Below, in pieces: positions 8,251 through 19,100 of a stretch of DNA of 64,000 bases. The position numbers and the translations under genes are program-made. Source of the stretch: Solobacterium sp. (GTDB lineage: Bacteria > Bacillota_I > Bacilli_A > Erysipelotrichales > Erysipelotrichaceae); NCBI GenBank assembly GCA_017469355.1, contig JAFUGM010000013.1, positions 1 through 64,000 on the forward strand, written 5' to 3'. The notes under the pieces are model-generated. The model ran no database searches and was not told the origin of the DNA. It saw only the letters and a list, made by a program, of their open reading frames with translations. The stretch's first letter is position 1, and the number at the start of each line of letters is the position of its first letter.

Positions 8251-10440
8251 TTATTCGCCTGCCTGCTTCAGCAGTTCATTGAACTCTCTGAGATCAGCGA
8301 ATTCATCCACCGGCTTCACTTTAACAGTGAAATCGAAGTCTTCTTCAAGCAACTCATCGATTCTCGCTTCCGGAGAAGACACAACCCGTCCGGACTGCTT
8401 GAGAATCGCATCTTCAATCACGTTCCGGGCAAGACGGCCATTGCCAGCTTCTGCCGCATTAATCTCCTGCACTTCTGAGAAATATGCCTCGAGTTTTGGC
8501 AGTGCAGCCTCCGCAATCACATATCCTTTAGACTTTGCCTGAATCTCAGCGATCTTACGCAGTTCTTCTCCGGTATAGTCTGGGAAGTGAATCGTATTCG
8601 GGAAACGGGACTTAAGACCAGAGTTGGATTCCAGGAAGCCTTCCATTTCCTTACTGTATCCAGCCAGAATCACAATCAGATTGTCGCGGTTATCTTCCAT
8701 CGCTTTTACGATCGTATCAATACACTCGAGTCCGAAGGAATCATCTTTTCCCCGATACAGAGAGTAAGCTTCATCGATAAACAATACACCGCCAAGTGCT
8801 GATTTCACTACCGACATGGTTAACGGTGCTGTCTGACCGACATATTGCGCCACAAGATCTGCCCGGGTAACTTCAACGAGCTGTCCCTGACTGAGGGCAC
8901 CGATTGCCTTCATATAACGGGAAATCAGCCGTGCGATTGTTGTCTTTCCGGTACCGGGGTTACCAGTGAAGATCATATGTTTGGAAATATCACTGGTCTT
9001 CATTCCCTGTGCCTTACGGATTTCCTGCATACGGATGTGATTCTGAAGCGAACGGATGTATTCCTTGATTGTTTCCAGTCCTACAATCTGATCCAGTTCT
9101 TCATTCACTGCCTGAATTTCCTCCGCACTTGTCTTCGAGCGGGTTAATGTGACCGCAGAGTCTGAGATAAATGCGGAAGGAACTCCTTCTGAAAGTCCCA
9201 GCACAACCGGGGTGCCAGCCGGCACATTCCCTGTCAGCGCTGCCTGAGACAGTGAAATATAGAAATCATTGAACAGTCCGTTCAGCGCATCTGCACCATT
9301 GGTTTTGTCATAGTTGGAAACTACCCAACTGCGCAGTTCATCATTGACCGTAACCGCAAGTTTCAGGTTCTTCCCAGCTTTGTCAATCAGAGCCTCGCTC
9401 TGAAGATCGGTATATTCTCTTGCGTCTTCATCCGTGAAGGTAGTAAGCGTAATCGTATCCAGCACATGGTAGAGGAAGTTGGCACCGAACGCATTCTGAA
9501 CGGCCTTTGTGCCGTTACTTGTAATAAAGACCAGGAACTTCCCGAAAGCGGAAAGCGAATCTACAGCTTCCTTGACAAGGCCAGTCTGATTCTCGACAAG
9601 AATGCCCTTGTTTAACACATAGCGCTTGGACAGCGTAACTTTTCCATCACAGACCAGAGAATCCACCATCCGTAAGAAAGCCGGGAATCCTGTCTCGAAG
9701 TTTTCAAAACAGATGATCTCTCCTCGACCAGAGAGATCCTTGTATAGATCCTGCAGGAAGATCTGTTCCTGCGCACCGCTCTGATAGAGTGACATATCAA
9801 TGGTATAGACATCGTCGCTGGCAATTACCCGGTGTTCAAAGAGAGACTTTGCCATACGGGTAACGCAGGCATGGCGCCCGCTTCCTCTTGGCCCACTCAC
9901 AAGAATCACATTCTTGGCTTTTCCTTCTTCCACACCCATGACATAGGGGCGGCGGAACGCAACACAGAATTGATTCAGTGCGTCATTCTGCCCGACAATT
10001 TCCGCATCCATTTCCTTCAGAATCTCTCCGAAAACTTCTGCTGTATCAAAGGTTGTCAACACGCCAGGGTTCTTAGCTTCCTGGGGTGTAATGCCATAAT
10101 CGCGTTCAATCTCCTTCTGGACCCGCTCCATATCATCCTGGTTGAAGCCGTTATCTTTTGACAGGTCTTCCAGTTCCTTCTGCTGACCGGTTAACAGCTT
10201 GCGCAGTTCTTCAAAAGAACGGTCCGCATTCTTCAAAAGATCGGAAGTGGCCCGGGAGGCGGAATTGATCATATTGGACATGGAGTTTACTTCTTCCACC
10301 GTAGAATCGATGGAATCATTCCCCTTGCCGGTAGTAAGCACCACTTCATCCGTACTCTGTGGTGTTTCCAGACGTGTGCGGTCCTTATTCAAAATTTCCC
10401 GCATCAGCCGTTCTTTTTCATCTGTTCTCTTATCTGACAT
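8251..10440 (-). CDS. Tandem AAA+ protein, CbxX/SpoVK-like
   Basis: 729 residues with two AAA+ modules. The first (about 140-400) begins with a ClpB-like IVGQNDALNQF segment but has a broken Walker A, GPRGSGRH, where Lys and Thr/Ser are replaced; it may not bind ATP. The second (about 445-700) is a canonical CbxX/CfqX module with GNPGTGKTTIAR, Walker B GVLFIDEAYSL and Arg-finger region SGLKSRFPN. The N-terminus (1-120) is polar and helical. It overlaps no neighbour but follows the membrane protein at 10444 by 3 bp, suggesting an AAA-membrane complex. Substrate unknown; family members remodel other proteins. Confidence 0.85.
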   Translation of the reverse strand: MSDKRTDEKERLMREILNKDRTRLETPQSTDEVVLTTGKGNDSIDSTVEEVNSMSNMINSASRATSDLLKNADRSFEELRKLLTGQQKELEDLSKDNGFNQDDMERVQKEIERDYGITPQEAKNPGVLTTFDTAEVFGEILKEMDAEIVGQNDALNQFCVAFRRPYVMGVEEGKAKNVILVSGPRGSGRHACVTRMAKSLFEHRVIASDDVYTIDMSLYQSGAQEQIFLQDLYKDLSGRGEIICFENFETGFPAFLRMVDSLVCDGKVTLSKRYVLNKGILVENQTGLVKEAVDSLSAFGKFLVFITSNGTKAVQNAFGANFLYHVLDTITLTTFTDEDAREYTDLQSEALIDKAGKNLKLAVTVNDELRSWVVSNYDKTNGADALNGLFNDFYISLSQAALTGNVPAGTPVVLGLSEGVPSAFISDSAVTLTRSKTSAEEIQAVNEELDQIVGLETIKEYIRSLQNHIRMQEIRKAQGMKTSDISKHMIFTGNPGTGKTTIARLISRYMKAIGALSQGQLVEVTRADLVAQYVGQTAPLTMSVVKSALGGVLFIDEAYSLYRGKDDSFGLECIDTIVKAMEDNRDNLIVILAGYSKEMEGFLESNSGLKSRFPNTIHFPDYTGEELRKIAEIQAKSKGYVIAEAALPKLEAYFSEVQEINAAEAGNGRLARNVIEDAILKQSGRVVSSPEARIDELLEEDFDFTVKVKPVDEFADLREFNELLKQAGE

Positions 10441-10443
10441 AAC

Positions 10444-11490
10444 TTACCCCTGCAGTGTAATCGTATCGCTGTCTTCATTCCGACGCTTCAGCGCTTCCTG
10501 AATGTCATCATCGGAAGTCATTCCGTCTTTTCTTAACATCGCTTCCAGCGTGGACATATCGGCAGACAGATTAATGGAATCGCTCTCCGACATCGCCGGA
10601 ATCAGACGATCCTTCATTGCGCTGTTGATATGACCAATCGTATCTTTCAGACCCTGCACGTTCTTTTCGTAGTTGGCATCGGTCTGCACATGCTGCATCT
10701 TGGTGTACTGCTGGAGAATGCCGATCAGATACGGGAGATAGTTACTATAGAGTTTCTTCAGCTTTCCCTTCTGCTTCGGGAATGCCCGTTCCAGATCATC
10801 CAGCTGTTTCAACAGCGCACTGGTCTCGTAAAGACTGTTGGAGATCTCTTCATCAGGAATACCATCATTGAGAGAATTTATAATCTCCCGGAAGGAAGCG
10901 GCGTCATTCGGTGCCTTAGGCTCCGGTTTCACTTCTTCCTTCTTTTTCGCGTAAGAAGTTGTCTGTGTGCCTGTCTTAGGCACATATTCCACGTCCACAA
11001 CTTCCGGCTGTACAATTGCCACATCATTCTGTTCCATGGTCAGAAGCGTATCGAACATCTGGTCATAGATTTCCCCGAAATTTCTGCGGAAATCTGAAAC
11101 GGTCTTAAAGAAATGCCCGTCGCAATCCACTTCCAGCGCATCCAGACTCGAGAACTTTCCACCGCTCAAAGTTAAAACGATATTGTGGTTTCCACTGGTA
11201 AGGGAAATTGCCCGGTCACCGCTGCGGAACCGTTTTAACAGATATGCATTTACCCGTGCTTTCTTGTCCGCTGAATGACGATTATCCGTCATACCATACC
11301 GGTTTACGGTCTGTCTTCGAGAACTGGACGAAGAACTGGTATAGGCATTGGTCTTGGAGGATCTAACTGCTTTATACATAAAGAAGGAAACCACTCCGAA
11401 TATCAAAAGAAGCGGAATTATGCCATCCGCAAATCCAAATACAAAAAACATTAAAAACAGAATCCAGAAACCATTCGGTGAATTTCTCAT
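10444..11490 (-). CDS. Membrane protein with XpaC-like C-terminal region
   Basis: 348 residues. One or two N-terminal hydrophobic helices (about 8-42, GFWILFLMFFVFGF then IIPLLLIFGVVSFF) precede a Ser-rich linker and a mixed cytoplasmic domain. The last 130 residues are helical (LKKLYSNYLPYLIGILQQY) and resemble XpaC, the partner of TelA in some Firmicutes; this match is tentative. It is expressed just before the tandem AAA protein with a 3 bp gap, so a joint function at the membrane is likely. Confidence 0.6.
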   Translation of the reverse strand: MRNSPNGFWILFLMFFVFGFADGIIPLLLIFGVVSFFMYKAVRSSKTNAYTSSSSSSRRQTVNRYGMTDNRHSADKKARVNAYLLKRFRSGDRAISLTSGNHNIVLTLSGGKFSSLDALEVDCDGHFFKTVSDFRRNFGEIYDQMFDTLLTMEQNDVAIVQPEVVDVEYVPKTGTQTTSYAKKKEEVKPEPKAPNDAASFREIINSLNDGIPDEEISNSLYETSALLKQLDDLERAFPKQKGKLKKLYSNYLPYLIGILQQYTKMQHVQTDANYEKNVQGLKDTIGHINSAMKDRLIPAMSESDSINLSADMSTLEAMLRKDGMTSDDDIQEALKRRNEDSDTITLQG

Positions 11491-11548
11491 TTTGCGCGCA
11501 CCTTCATATCCGGAATTATATCATGGAAACAAAAGCACAACGTGCCCT

Positions 11549-12400
11549 TTACCCGAGTTTCAGGAAAGCTGAAATCGCTTCTGCGTCTTTTCTACCCTTC
11601 CAGTAGAGCTGATCCAGTGCCTGATGGTCCAGACTCAATGTTTTCAGCCCGCTGATATCATCCGGCGCAATGATCAGAACCCTGCCTTCCGCTTCATACT
11701 TCTTCGCTTCTTCCAGCTGGGCATTGTATCGCTCGCTCCGATGTTTCAGTCCTTCCTTCGCTCCGTGATACGTTTTGTTCAAAAGATTGGACAGTGCCTG
11801 ATCCTTCTCACCAGAGCGCACATAGTCTTTCGGGCGGGTCAGAATGATGACCACCTGATCACACCCCTTTTCAAAGGCACGCTGAAATGGAATCGGATCA
11901 CTGAGACCGCCGTCAAAGAATTCACGATTCAGATAAGGATAGGGTTTGTTGATAATCGGAATACAGCTCGACATCTTCAAAAAGACATAGTTATTCCGTT
12001 CAATATGCTTTTTAGGAAGGTAGACCGGATGTCCGCTATGGGCATCTGTCGCCACAATCTCAAGATCAATCGGACTCGCCATCAGCGCATCATAGTCCAA
12101 TGGATTTTCGCCGCCTTCATTACTCAGCGTGCCATAGATATAGTCAAAGTCCAGATAAGATCCGGTAGTAAGAAAGTTATGGACACTCATGTATTCTTTT
12201 CGAAACGAATAGTTATTATAAAACTCATAGTTTCGTTCGTAGTGCCCTGCGGCGTACGCAATTCCATTGGCACTGCCCGCAGAAACCCCAACCACACAAT
12301 CAAAGAACACATTGTTCTTAATACACCAGTCAAATACTCCAGCGCCGTAAATACCGCGCATTCCGCCGCCGACATCCACAATTCCAATCATGGGACTCAT
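11549..12400 (-). CDS. Patatin-like phospholipase / acyl hydrolase
   Basis: 283-residue protein of the bacterial YjjU-like patatin group. The oxyanion hole is GGGMRGIYGAG, the nucleophile elbow GVSAGS holds catalytic Ser40, and the partner Asp is in FDGGLSDPIP, so the Ser-Asp dyad is complete. It probably cleaves acyl esters of lipids in the cytoplasm. I chose the ATG at 12400, preceded by AGAGGA; the frame remains open a further 17 codons upstream. No signal peptide or membrane helix is visible. Confidence 0.88.
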   Translation of the reverse strand: MSPMIGIVDVGGGMRGIYGAGVFDWCIKNNVFFDCVVGVSAGSANGIAYAAGHYERNYEFYNNYSFRKEYMSVHNFLTTGSYLDFDYIYGTLSNEGGENPLDYDALMASPIDLEIVATDAHSGHPVYLPKKHIERNNYVFLKMSSCIPIINKPYPYLNREFFDGGLSDPIPFQRAFEKGCDQVVIILTRPKDYVRSGEKDQALSNLLNKTYHGAKEGLKHRSERYNAQLEEAKKYEAEGRVLIIAPDDISGLKTLSLDHQALDQLYWKGRKDAEAISAFLKLG

Positions 12401-12456
12401 TATAATTCCTCTTTCTTCCGGAAAGTTCAAACAATTAACCCTCTTTGTCAAAAGAA

Positions 12457-12478
12457 AGAACAGCGCTCTGCTGTCCTT
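12457..12478 (-). terminator. Rho-independent terminator
   Basis: GGACAGC/GCTGTTC stem followed by TTCTTTCTTTTG on the minus strand, immediately after the gene that ends at 12484. Confidence 0.65.
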
Positions 12479-12483
12479 ATAAG

Positions 12484-13293
12484 TTATTCATTTTCAGCTT
12501 CGGTTCCAATCACCCACATCTGCCGATACGCAAGATAGGGAACTTCATCCGCATTGATTCGTGCCTGATTGCGCTGTTTGTGAATATCCCCGTCATGGAC
12601 GGAAGCACGAATATTCTTATTCACCATGTACTGTACATAGAGCAGCTTCTTAAGTAAAAACCAGCGAACCACATAATCGCGGATATATGGAGCCCTGTCT
12701 TCTACCTCCACAAGTGTTTTTGCGGCAGTATCCCGAATCGAAGCACCCGCCTCGATTCCCTGTGTTTTGAGTTCCTCATAATTACGGAAGTGATCCCGGT
12801 CAATCCGGCGCTGAATACTGCCGGCCTTGAGCTGTTTCATATCATTCCATCCCTTTACGATGGCTTCCGGTTCTGACTCACACAATTCAAGAATTTCATT
12901 TCTCGCATCGTAGAACTCACTGCCGGTTTCACTCATACAGTAATACAGGCCTCTGGCGATCAGATATCCGTATTCTTCGTACGGAAGCACCAGCACTGCC
13001 TGATCGGTCTCATTGAATGTTCCATAAAGCAGGTATGGATAAACTACCGGACTTCCATCGAGTTTAGAGATATCACGGTAATGGATGATTCGATTACTGA
13101 TGACATCCATGCGGACAGCACTCTTCAGATCCTTGACAATCCTGGTCTCCGGATCCTGCTGGGCGATTGCGGAGAACGCCTGAGAAAGCGTATCATCCAA
13201 CTCCGGCGAGGTGGAAAGAAACTCGTTTAATAATCCGTTAAACGCACAATTTACACCGGCCTGCTGATTTTCAAGAACTTCAAATACTGCCAT
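12484..13293 (-). CDS. Conserved-looking protein of unknown function
   Basis: 269 residues; I did not recognise a family. Mixed alpha/beta composition, no signal peptide or membrane helix. The middle contains aromatic segments (VYPYLLYGTF, LIARGLYYC) and the C-terminal half is helical and charged, with VVRWFLLKKLLYVQYM near 220. The start at 13293 is chosen because GGAG lies nine bases upstream; an ATG at 13308 is in frame but lacks a ribosome site. It has its own clear promoter (13325-13353) and terminator. Confidence 0.7.
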   Translation of the reverse strand: MAVFEVLENQQAGVNCAFNGLLNEFLSTSPELDDTLSQAFSAIAQQDPETRIVKDLKSAVRMDVISNRIIHYRDISKLDGSPVVYPYLLYGTFNETDQAVLVLPYEEYGYLIARGLYYCMSETGSEFYDARNEILELCESEPEAIVKGWNDMKQLKAGSIQRRIDRDHFRNYEELKTQGIEAGASIRDTAAKTLVEVEDRAPYIRDYVVRWFLLKKLLYVQYMVNKNIRASVHDGDIHKQRNQARINADEVPYLAYRQMWVIGTEAENE

Positions 13294-13324
13294 TGTTAAC
13301 TTCTCCATTAATGCATGTTTTTTC

Positions 13325-13353
13325 TATTATATTCATAAATTACATGCAGTTCA
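13325..13353 (-). promoter_or_regulatory. Sigma-A promoter of the unknown gene at 12484-13293
   Basis: TTGAAC (13348-13353) and TATAAT (13325-13330) on the minus strand with 17 bp spacing. Confidence 0.75.
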
Positions 13354-13492
13354 AAGAAAAGGCTCCGCGAATCTGCCCATGCGCACATGTCCATTCCACA
13401 TGATCGCGGGGTTCGTTTAACTCAGGCATATGGATTGATCATGTGCCTACACCAGAAACCGGCCACTGACCCATATGGTAAAATTGACGCAT

Positions 13493-16105
13493 ATGAAAAC
13501 AATTCTCTGTGCCGAAGAGCAGAAGGAACTGATCTATCATCAGATGCTGGAAAACGAACATCGTTCTGCGATCAGTCAGGTTCGCCTTGTGACATTATCC
13601 AATCTTTTAAAGATCGATGAAACGGAAGATAATGAGGCTCTGTCTCTTCGATTGTCCAAACTTCTGAATGCCCACAAAAATGAGTTTCCGATCTATGCGG
13701 AAATGTTTCAATATCCCGTATTCTGTTCGGAGATTCTTTCCTTCGCAAGAACCTGCGCGCTTTATTCCATCACACCGCAGGAACTTCCGCGTGATACCGC
13801 AAGCGAAATGGAACTGGCTGAGATTACCTCCCTCGCCCTCTTACTTCCTCTAAGAGAAAAGCGTACCGCGGCTGCCCGGGAGGAACTCCTCAACCAGGCG
13901 GCAGACCTTGCCATCGAGGAAGATCGAATTGTCTTTGAAGCAGATCCGTTCCGTGCCGCATTCCGCAAAGAACTTCATGAACGTATTACGTCTATGAACA
14001 CTTCTGCCTCACCCGTCCCCGCAGAACAGATCGAACTGCGTCGGGCCCCCAGTGTTCAGATGGAGTTGGAGGCGATTGCGCAGGACATTGTAAAACAAGG
14101 TACATCATGTGCTGTGGTATTAACCTCTGTTTCTTCCCAACTCCCAGTATTGAAACAGGTATTTGCCCGTTATGGCATTCCCTGTTTTATCAGCAGGGAA
14201 ACCATTACCCCTTCCATTCTCCCCGCTTTCGTATCTCTTGTTCGGTTTGCGCTCAGCCCTTCGGCAGGCACCTTCCTTACGACACTGCGTCAGAACGCAT
14301 TTCCAGTATCCTGTTCCAGCGAGCTGGTGCGTTGGCTGGAGGATACCTGCACGGAGGCTGTCTATCAGCCCCTGGCTGATCAGATCGCTTCATTGAGTGC
14401 ACAGGATATTCATGAAGCAGAACGCATGGATCAACAGGGAAAGGAATTCTTCCAGGCAATCGAAACTGATCTGAAGTTATTAAAATCCTCTCAATGCGCC
14501 GCAGACGCATTCAAACATGCCTATCAGGTATTGCGGAATTCTCCGCTGTTAAAAACAGAAACGGAGTTTCAGACTGCTTTACAGATACGAAGCCGACTGA
14601 ATCAGGTCCTGCCCCTTATTGAAACGCGGGAAGAAGCAGAATTTGTATTGCGGGAACTGGAAGGAATGCGCGTAAGCGCTGAAGGCCCCCGGCATCTGTT
14701 CTGTCAGATTTGCGATCTCTCGCATCCCGCTGAACCGGTGGAAACCTTATATGTGACAGGCTGTTCCTCCACTTCATTCCCTGGTGTGCCTGTGCGCAAC
14801 GGTCTTTTTGATGAAGCCTATGTCGCTAAGATTTCCCGTTTTCCCACTCTTTCCGATCGATATGATCTCTGGAAGGAACAGTTATCCTGGCTTGAGAACA
14901 CTTCACGCCATGTGATTTACTCCTACCCTGAAGCAGATTATCAGGGAAAGGAAATTCAGCCCTCCTTTTCACTGACTTCCCGCATTCCCACCATCACATC
15001 ATGGAAGATCGACCAGCCCCGGCCCCGTTACCAGCAGGATCATTTCCTGTTTCCGGAAACCGCATACGCCCTGTATGGCGGAACCACTATTCGCTCTTCC
15101 GTATCCCGCGTAGAGCGTTGGTTTTACTGCCCGTATTCCTGGTTCATTCAATCCGGTCTCAGAATCAGCGAATTCCGTGGATCCATGTTGGATTCTGCTA
15201 CGATAGGCAATTACGCGCATGCGTTTATGAATCATGCGGTGTCATCACGTGGGAAAGACTATCCATCCTTTGAACCATCAAAGATTGAAGCATTTCTTAC
15301 GCCAGCCTTCGATTCTTTGTCCCGACGGTTTCCTCACCAGAAGACCCTCCTTCAGCTTTCAAAACAACGGCTGGTCACTGCACTGACCGATACCCTGCGG
15401 GTACTTGGGGAAGCAGAGGCCGCTGCTCCAAGCTGGCATCCGAATGCGACGGAGTCGTTGTTTGAAGAACCGATCAGCGAACATGTGTATCTGAAAGGAA
15501 TCATTGATCGAATCGATTTCAGCGCCGCATCCCTGCGTATTCTGGACTACAAATCCTCTTCGAAATCCTTATCGGAGATTAAGGTAAAAGCAGGCCTTCA
15601 GCTTCAGTTACTCAGCTATCTCATCATCGCCCAGAAACTGAGTGGAAGAACTCCCGCCGGTGCGTATTACATCCCCATGAAGGAAGGAAGCGTTCCCGCA
15701 AAGGCCGGTGTCTTCAAAAAGACCAATAAAAACGGTGTAGAACTGCTGGATGCGAATGATAACGAGATTCTTCATCAGTATGAAATCAGTGGCCGTAAAT
15801 TGTCCGGCTGGGCTGTTGGGGAAAGTGAACTCAGCGAGGAAGCCTATAAATTGTGGATCTCCCCAGGATCAGGACGATATTCTTATGCGCGAATCAAGGA
15901 CTGTATTGAATCCCTGTATGAATATTTCTATTTCGGTGTCACGGCAGGAGAGATCTCAGTCACTCCGGTCAAAGGTGCCTGCACCTTCTGTTCTTATCGG
16001 CCAATCTGCCGATATCACAATCCCGAACTGGAGGTTAAGGAACTAGTATATGAAGGTATTCCACTAAAAATGGGAAAGGAGGAAGCAGATCATGAAAATG
16101 GATGA
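13493..16105 (+). CDS. addB: AddB/RexB subunit of the AddAB-type helicase-nuclease
   Basis: Nuclease subunit of the enzyme that resects DNA double-strand ends for RecA. The C-terminal third contains RWFYCPYSWFIQSGL, the PD-(D/E)xK nuclease motif GIIDRID ... LDYKS, and CTFCSYRPICRY, supplying the cysteines of the expected 4Fe-4S cluster together with the upstream YCPY cysteine. No Walker A is visible at the N-terminus, as in RexB-type proteins. At about 870 residues it is shorter than the usual 1,100. No ribosome site precedes the ATG at 13493; TAAAAT sits 8 nt upstream, so the message may be leaderless. Overlaps addA by 14 bp. Confidence 0.88.
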   Translation: MKTILCAEEQKELIYHQMLENEHRSAISQVRLVTLSNLLKIDETEDNEALSLRLSKLLNAHKNEFPIYAEMFQYPVFCSEILSFARTCALYSITPQELPRDTASEMELAEITSLALLLPLREKRTAAAREELLNQAADLAIEEDRIVFEADPFRAAFRKELHERITSMNTSASPVPAEQIELRRAPSVQMELEAIAQDIVKQGTSCAVVLTSVSSQLPVLKQVFARYGIPCFISRETITPSILPAFVSLVRFALSPSAGTFLTTLRQNAFPVSCSSELVRWLEDTCTEAVYQPLADQIASLSAQDIHEAERMDQQGKEFFQAIETDLKLLKSSQCAADAFKHAYQVLRNSPLLKTETEFQTALQIRSRLNQVLPLIETREEAEFVLRELEGMRVSAEGPRHLFCQICDLSHPAEPVETLYVTGCSSTSFPGVPVRNGLFDEAYVAKISRFPTLSDRYDLWKEQLSWLENTSRHVIYSYPEADYQGKEIQPSFSLTSRIPTITSWKIDQPRPRYQQDHFLFPETAYALYGGTTIRSSVSRVERWFYCPYSWFIQSGLRISEFRGSMLDSATIGNYAHAFMNHAVSSRGKDYPSFEPSKIEAFLTPAFDSLSRRFPHQKTLLQLSKQRLVTALTDTLRVLGEAEAAAPSWHPNATESLFEEPISEHVYLKGIIDRIDFSAASLRILDYKSSSKSLSEIKVKAGLQLQLLSYLIIAQKLSGRTPAGAYYIPMKEGSVPAKAGVFKKTNKNGVELLDANDNEILHQYEISGRKLSGWAVGESELSEEAYKLWISPGSGRYSYARIKDCIESLYEYFYFGVTAGEISVTPVKGACTFCSYRPICRYHNPELEVKELVYEGIPLKMGKEEADHENG

Positions 16106-19100
16106 GTTTCAATCGGAAGCAGTTTCTGCCGTTGGAACAAATATTCTGGTCAGCGCCTCCGCTGGTGCCGGAAAAACCCGTGTCCTTGTGGAACGGCTGA
16201 TGAAACGCTGTATTGAAGACCGTATCGCCATGAACGAAATCCTTGCGGTTACCTTTACCGAAGCCGCAGCCGCAGAAATGAAAAACCGAATAGCGGCAGG
16301 GCTGCAGGAGAAACTCCAGAGTTCCTCCTCTTCCGAAGAAGAAACGTGGATTCGCAGTCAGATTATTCTTCTGGAAGATGCGGATATTACAACCATCGAC
16401 AGTTTCTGTCTGAACCTGATTAAGAAATATTACAGTGTCATCGGTCTTGACCCTGCGTCTGCCTCTTCCATTCTGGATGAAAGCTCTCAGAAAGCGATGA
16501 TGGAAACCGCATTTTATCAGGCAGTCGCTTCCTGCCAAGACAACGATCCGGACGCATTGATGTATGTGCTGAATACCACTTCCACAAGGCCCGAAGATTA
16601 TGACACATTGAAAACCACAATCTTCAATATCAAATCCCTTGCGGAACAATACAGCGATCCCGAGGAATGGCTTGATCGGATGGCAGAATCCTATTCCGAT
16701 ATTCATCACCTCAATGATCTTCCTCATCCGGTATATGAGGGTTTCTTTCAGCAGCTTCGCTTCTATTTCAACTCCATCCAGGAATTGATGGAGGAGATGC
16801 GTGCTTTGGCAGAACAGAGCGAAAAGGTCATAAAAAAAATCAATGACCTTGAAAGTGCGTATACCTTGTTTATGAATTGCCAACAGGCACTCAAAGAAGA
16901 AAACTATGATCAGTTCCGTGAACTGTTTCTCATGTTTGGGGCTGAGCAGAAAACACCTTCCGATTCAAAGGCCGAAGCGTATACTTCCGCAAGAGATCAG
17001 ATGTACGAAACATGCGCTAAACTTACCGCCATCCTCTACGACTCCGATACACTGATTTCCGATATCAACGAACTCCTGCCAACTGCCCGACTCCTTTCTA
17101 AACTCACCTCGCTTACCATCTCCGGGTATCGTGAGGAGAAGCGCCGCCGCGCAGTTATGGATTTTACCGATATGGAACAGTATGCATGGGAAATCCTCAT
17201 AGCCAATGATCGGGAAGTTGCTAAACTGTATCGGGCCCGGTTAAAGGAAGTCATGGTAGATGAATTCCAGGATACCTCGCTTCTTCAGGATCAGATTATT
17301 ACTGCCATCGCAAACGAAGGGACGATTTTCCGTGTCGGAGATGTTAAACAGTCCATCTACCGATTCCGGGGTGCCCGTCCTGCCCTGATGCGGGGACTCA
17401 TGAATGACCCTTCCATAAAAAACATTACGTTATGTCATAATTATCGTTCCCGCTCTACGATCATCGAATATTCCAACCTTCTTTTCTCGAGACTCATGAA
17501 TATTGAAGGCTGCGAAGACCGTTATACGGAACAGGATATCGTAACTCCCGGAACCAGTGCACAATGCAATCCTGATACACCACCGATTCAGCTGGTGTTA
17601 ATCAATATGCCGGAACCACTTGCGTCTCAGGAAGATTCCGATGAACAACGCATCAAAGGAAAGCAGGCAAAAGCGGAATGGATCGCTTCCGAAATGATTC
17701 GCCTTCATGAACTGGGATATCGCTGGAATGACTTCTCGGTTCTTGTACGCTCCCATGCGGAAAAGATTGAACTGGCTCGGGTATTTGAACAGTGTGGGCT
17801 TCCCTATGACATCGATACCCGTCAGGGCTTTTACAACAGCGACCTGTGTCAATATATCCTGGCATTACTGCGGTGTGCCGTAAATCCAGAGGATGAGTTA
17901 TCGCTGCTCTGTGTGTTATGCGGAGAGATGTATTCCTTTACGGATGAGCAGCTGGCACAGTTAAAACTCAACCACGGAAGTGTTCGCGATGGCATTCGAA
18001 ACGAATACCCCGATGTTCTGCCATGGATTTCTTCGCTGTATGACATCTCCAGATACAGTATTCCTGGCATGTTGGATGAGATTGCGTTTCATAACAGCTT
18101 CTATGAACATCTTGCACCGAAAGATCGTGCCAACTTTGATTTTCTGTATGAACGGGCAGTCGCTTCCGCCTCACATCACATTACGATTTACGATCTGATT
18201 GAAACCATGGAGACGGGTGCGGAAGAGCGTTCTTCCAATGCGTCCTGCCGCAGTAAAGATGATGATGTAGTAACGGTTTCCACCATTCATCAATCCAAAG
18301 GGCTTCAATACAAAGTGGTCTTCCTCTGGTCAACCGGAGGTAATGCATTATTGGATACAACAGCTGAATGTATCTTAGACAGTGAAATCGGCTATGGGTT
18401 GAAACATTATGATCTTCCCTTCCATACAAGCCGCCCCAGCATATTCCGGATTGCGGCCACATATCGCCAGAACATTGCGGATGTGGAGGAATACTCCCGG
18501 GTGTTATATGTCGCCTTGACCCGTGCAGAAGAACGCATGTATATCGTCGATACCGCAGATGATGCGCTTCCTTACCGCGACAAGCTGACCATGAGGGACC
18601 TGATGCGCAGAAAAGGAATTACCGGTCTTATCACTGCCGCCATGAAGGAACAGCCAGGTCTTTATGAAGTTCATACGGTTCCACTTGAAGCTCCTCTGGT
18701 ATTAGAACAGACGGAACCAAAATATGTGGAGGAACTTCCTCATTTCCTGGGTAATGCAGTCACGCTGCCTCCAGTGAGACGGCCAAGCACACATGAACTG
18801 CGCTTTCTGCCTGATCTTGAACCAGGTTCTTCAAGTCGGGGAAGTACCTATGGAACGTTGATTCACGAAACGATTGCCGGACTCCCGAACCGTCTATGGA
18901 CAACGAACGACTTTGATACAGATGTTCTTCGTCCCCATGATGTGGAAGCGATTTTGAATTTTGGGATGTCGGATCTCTATCATGAAGCACTGAATATGAC
19001 GATCTATAAAGAACTTCCCTTCTATACTGAAGATCCCAACACAAAGGAGCGGATGATGGGTGTCATGGACTTTGTGGGAGTTTCAGATGAAAAAATCCTG

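Noticed and set aside
11624-12538. Plus-strand frame of 304 codons opposite the patatin gene
   Set aside because: Shadow of the patatin coding sequence, whose catalytic dyad is intact.
16035-16883. Long minus-strand frame (282 codons) opposite the start of addA
   Set aside because: It is antisense to a well-supported addA with all helicase motifs, has no recognisable domain and no ribosome site.
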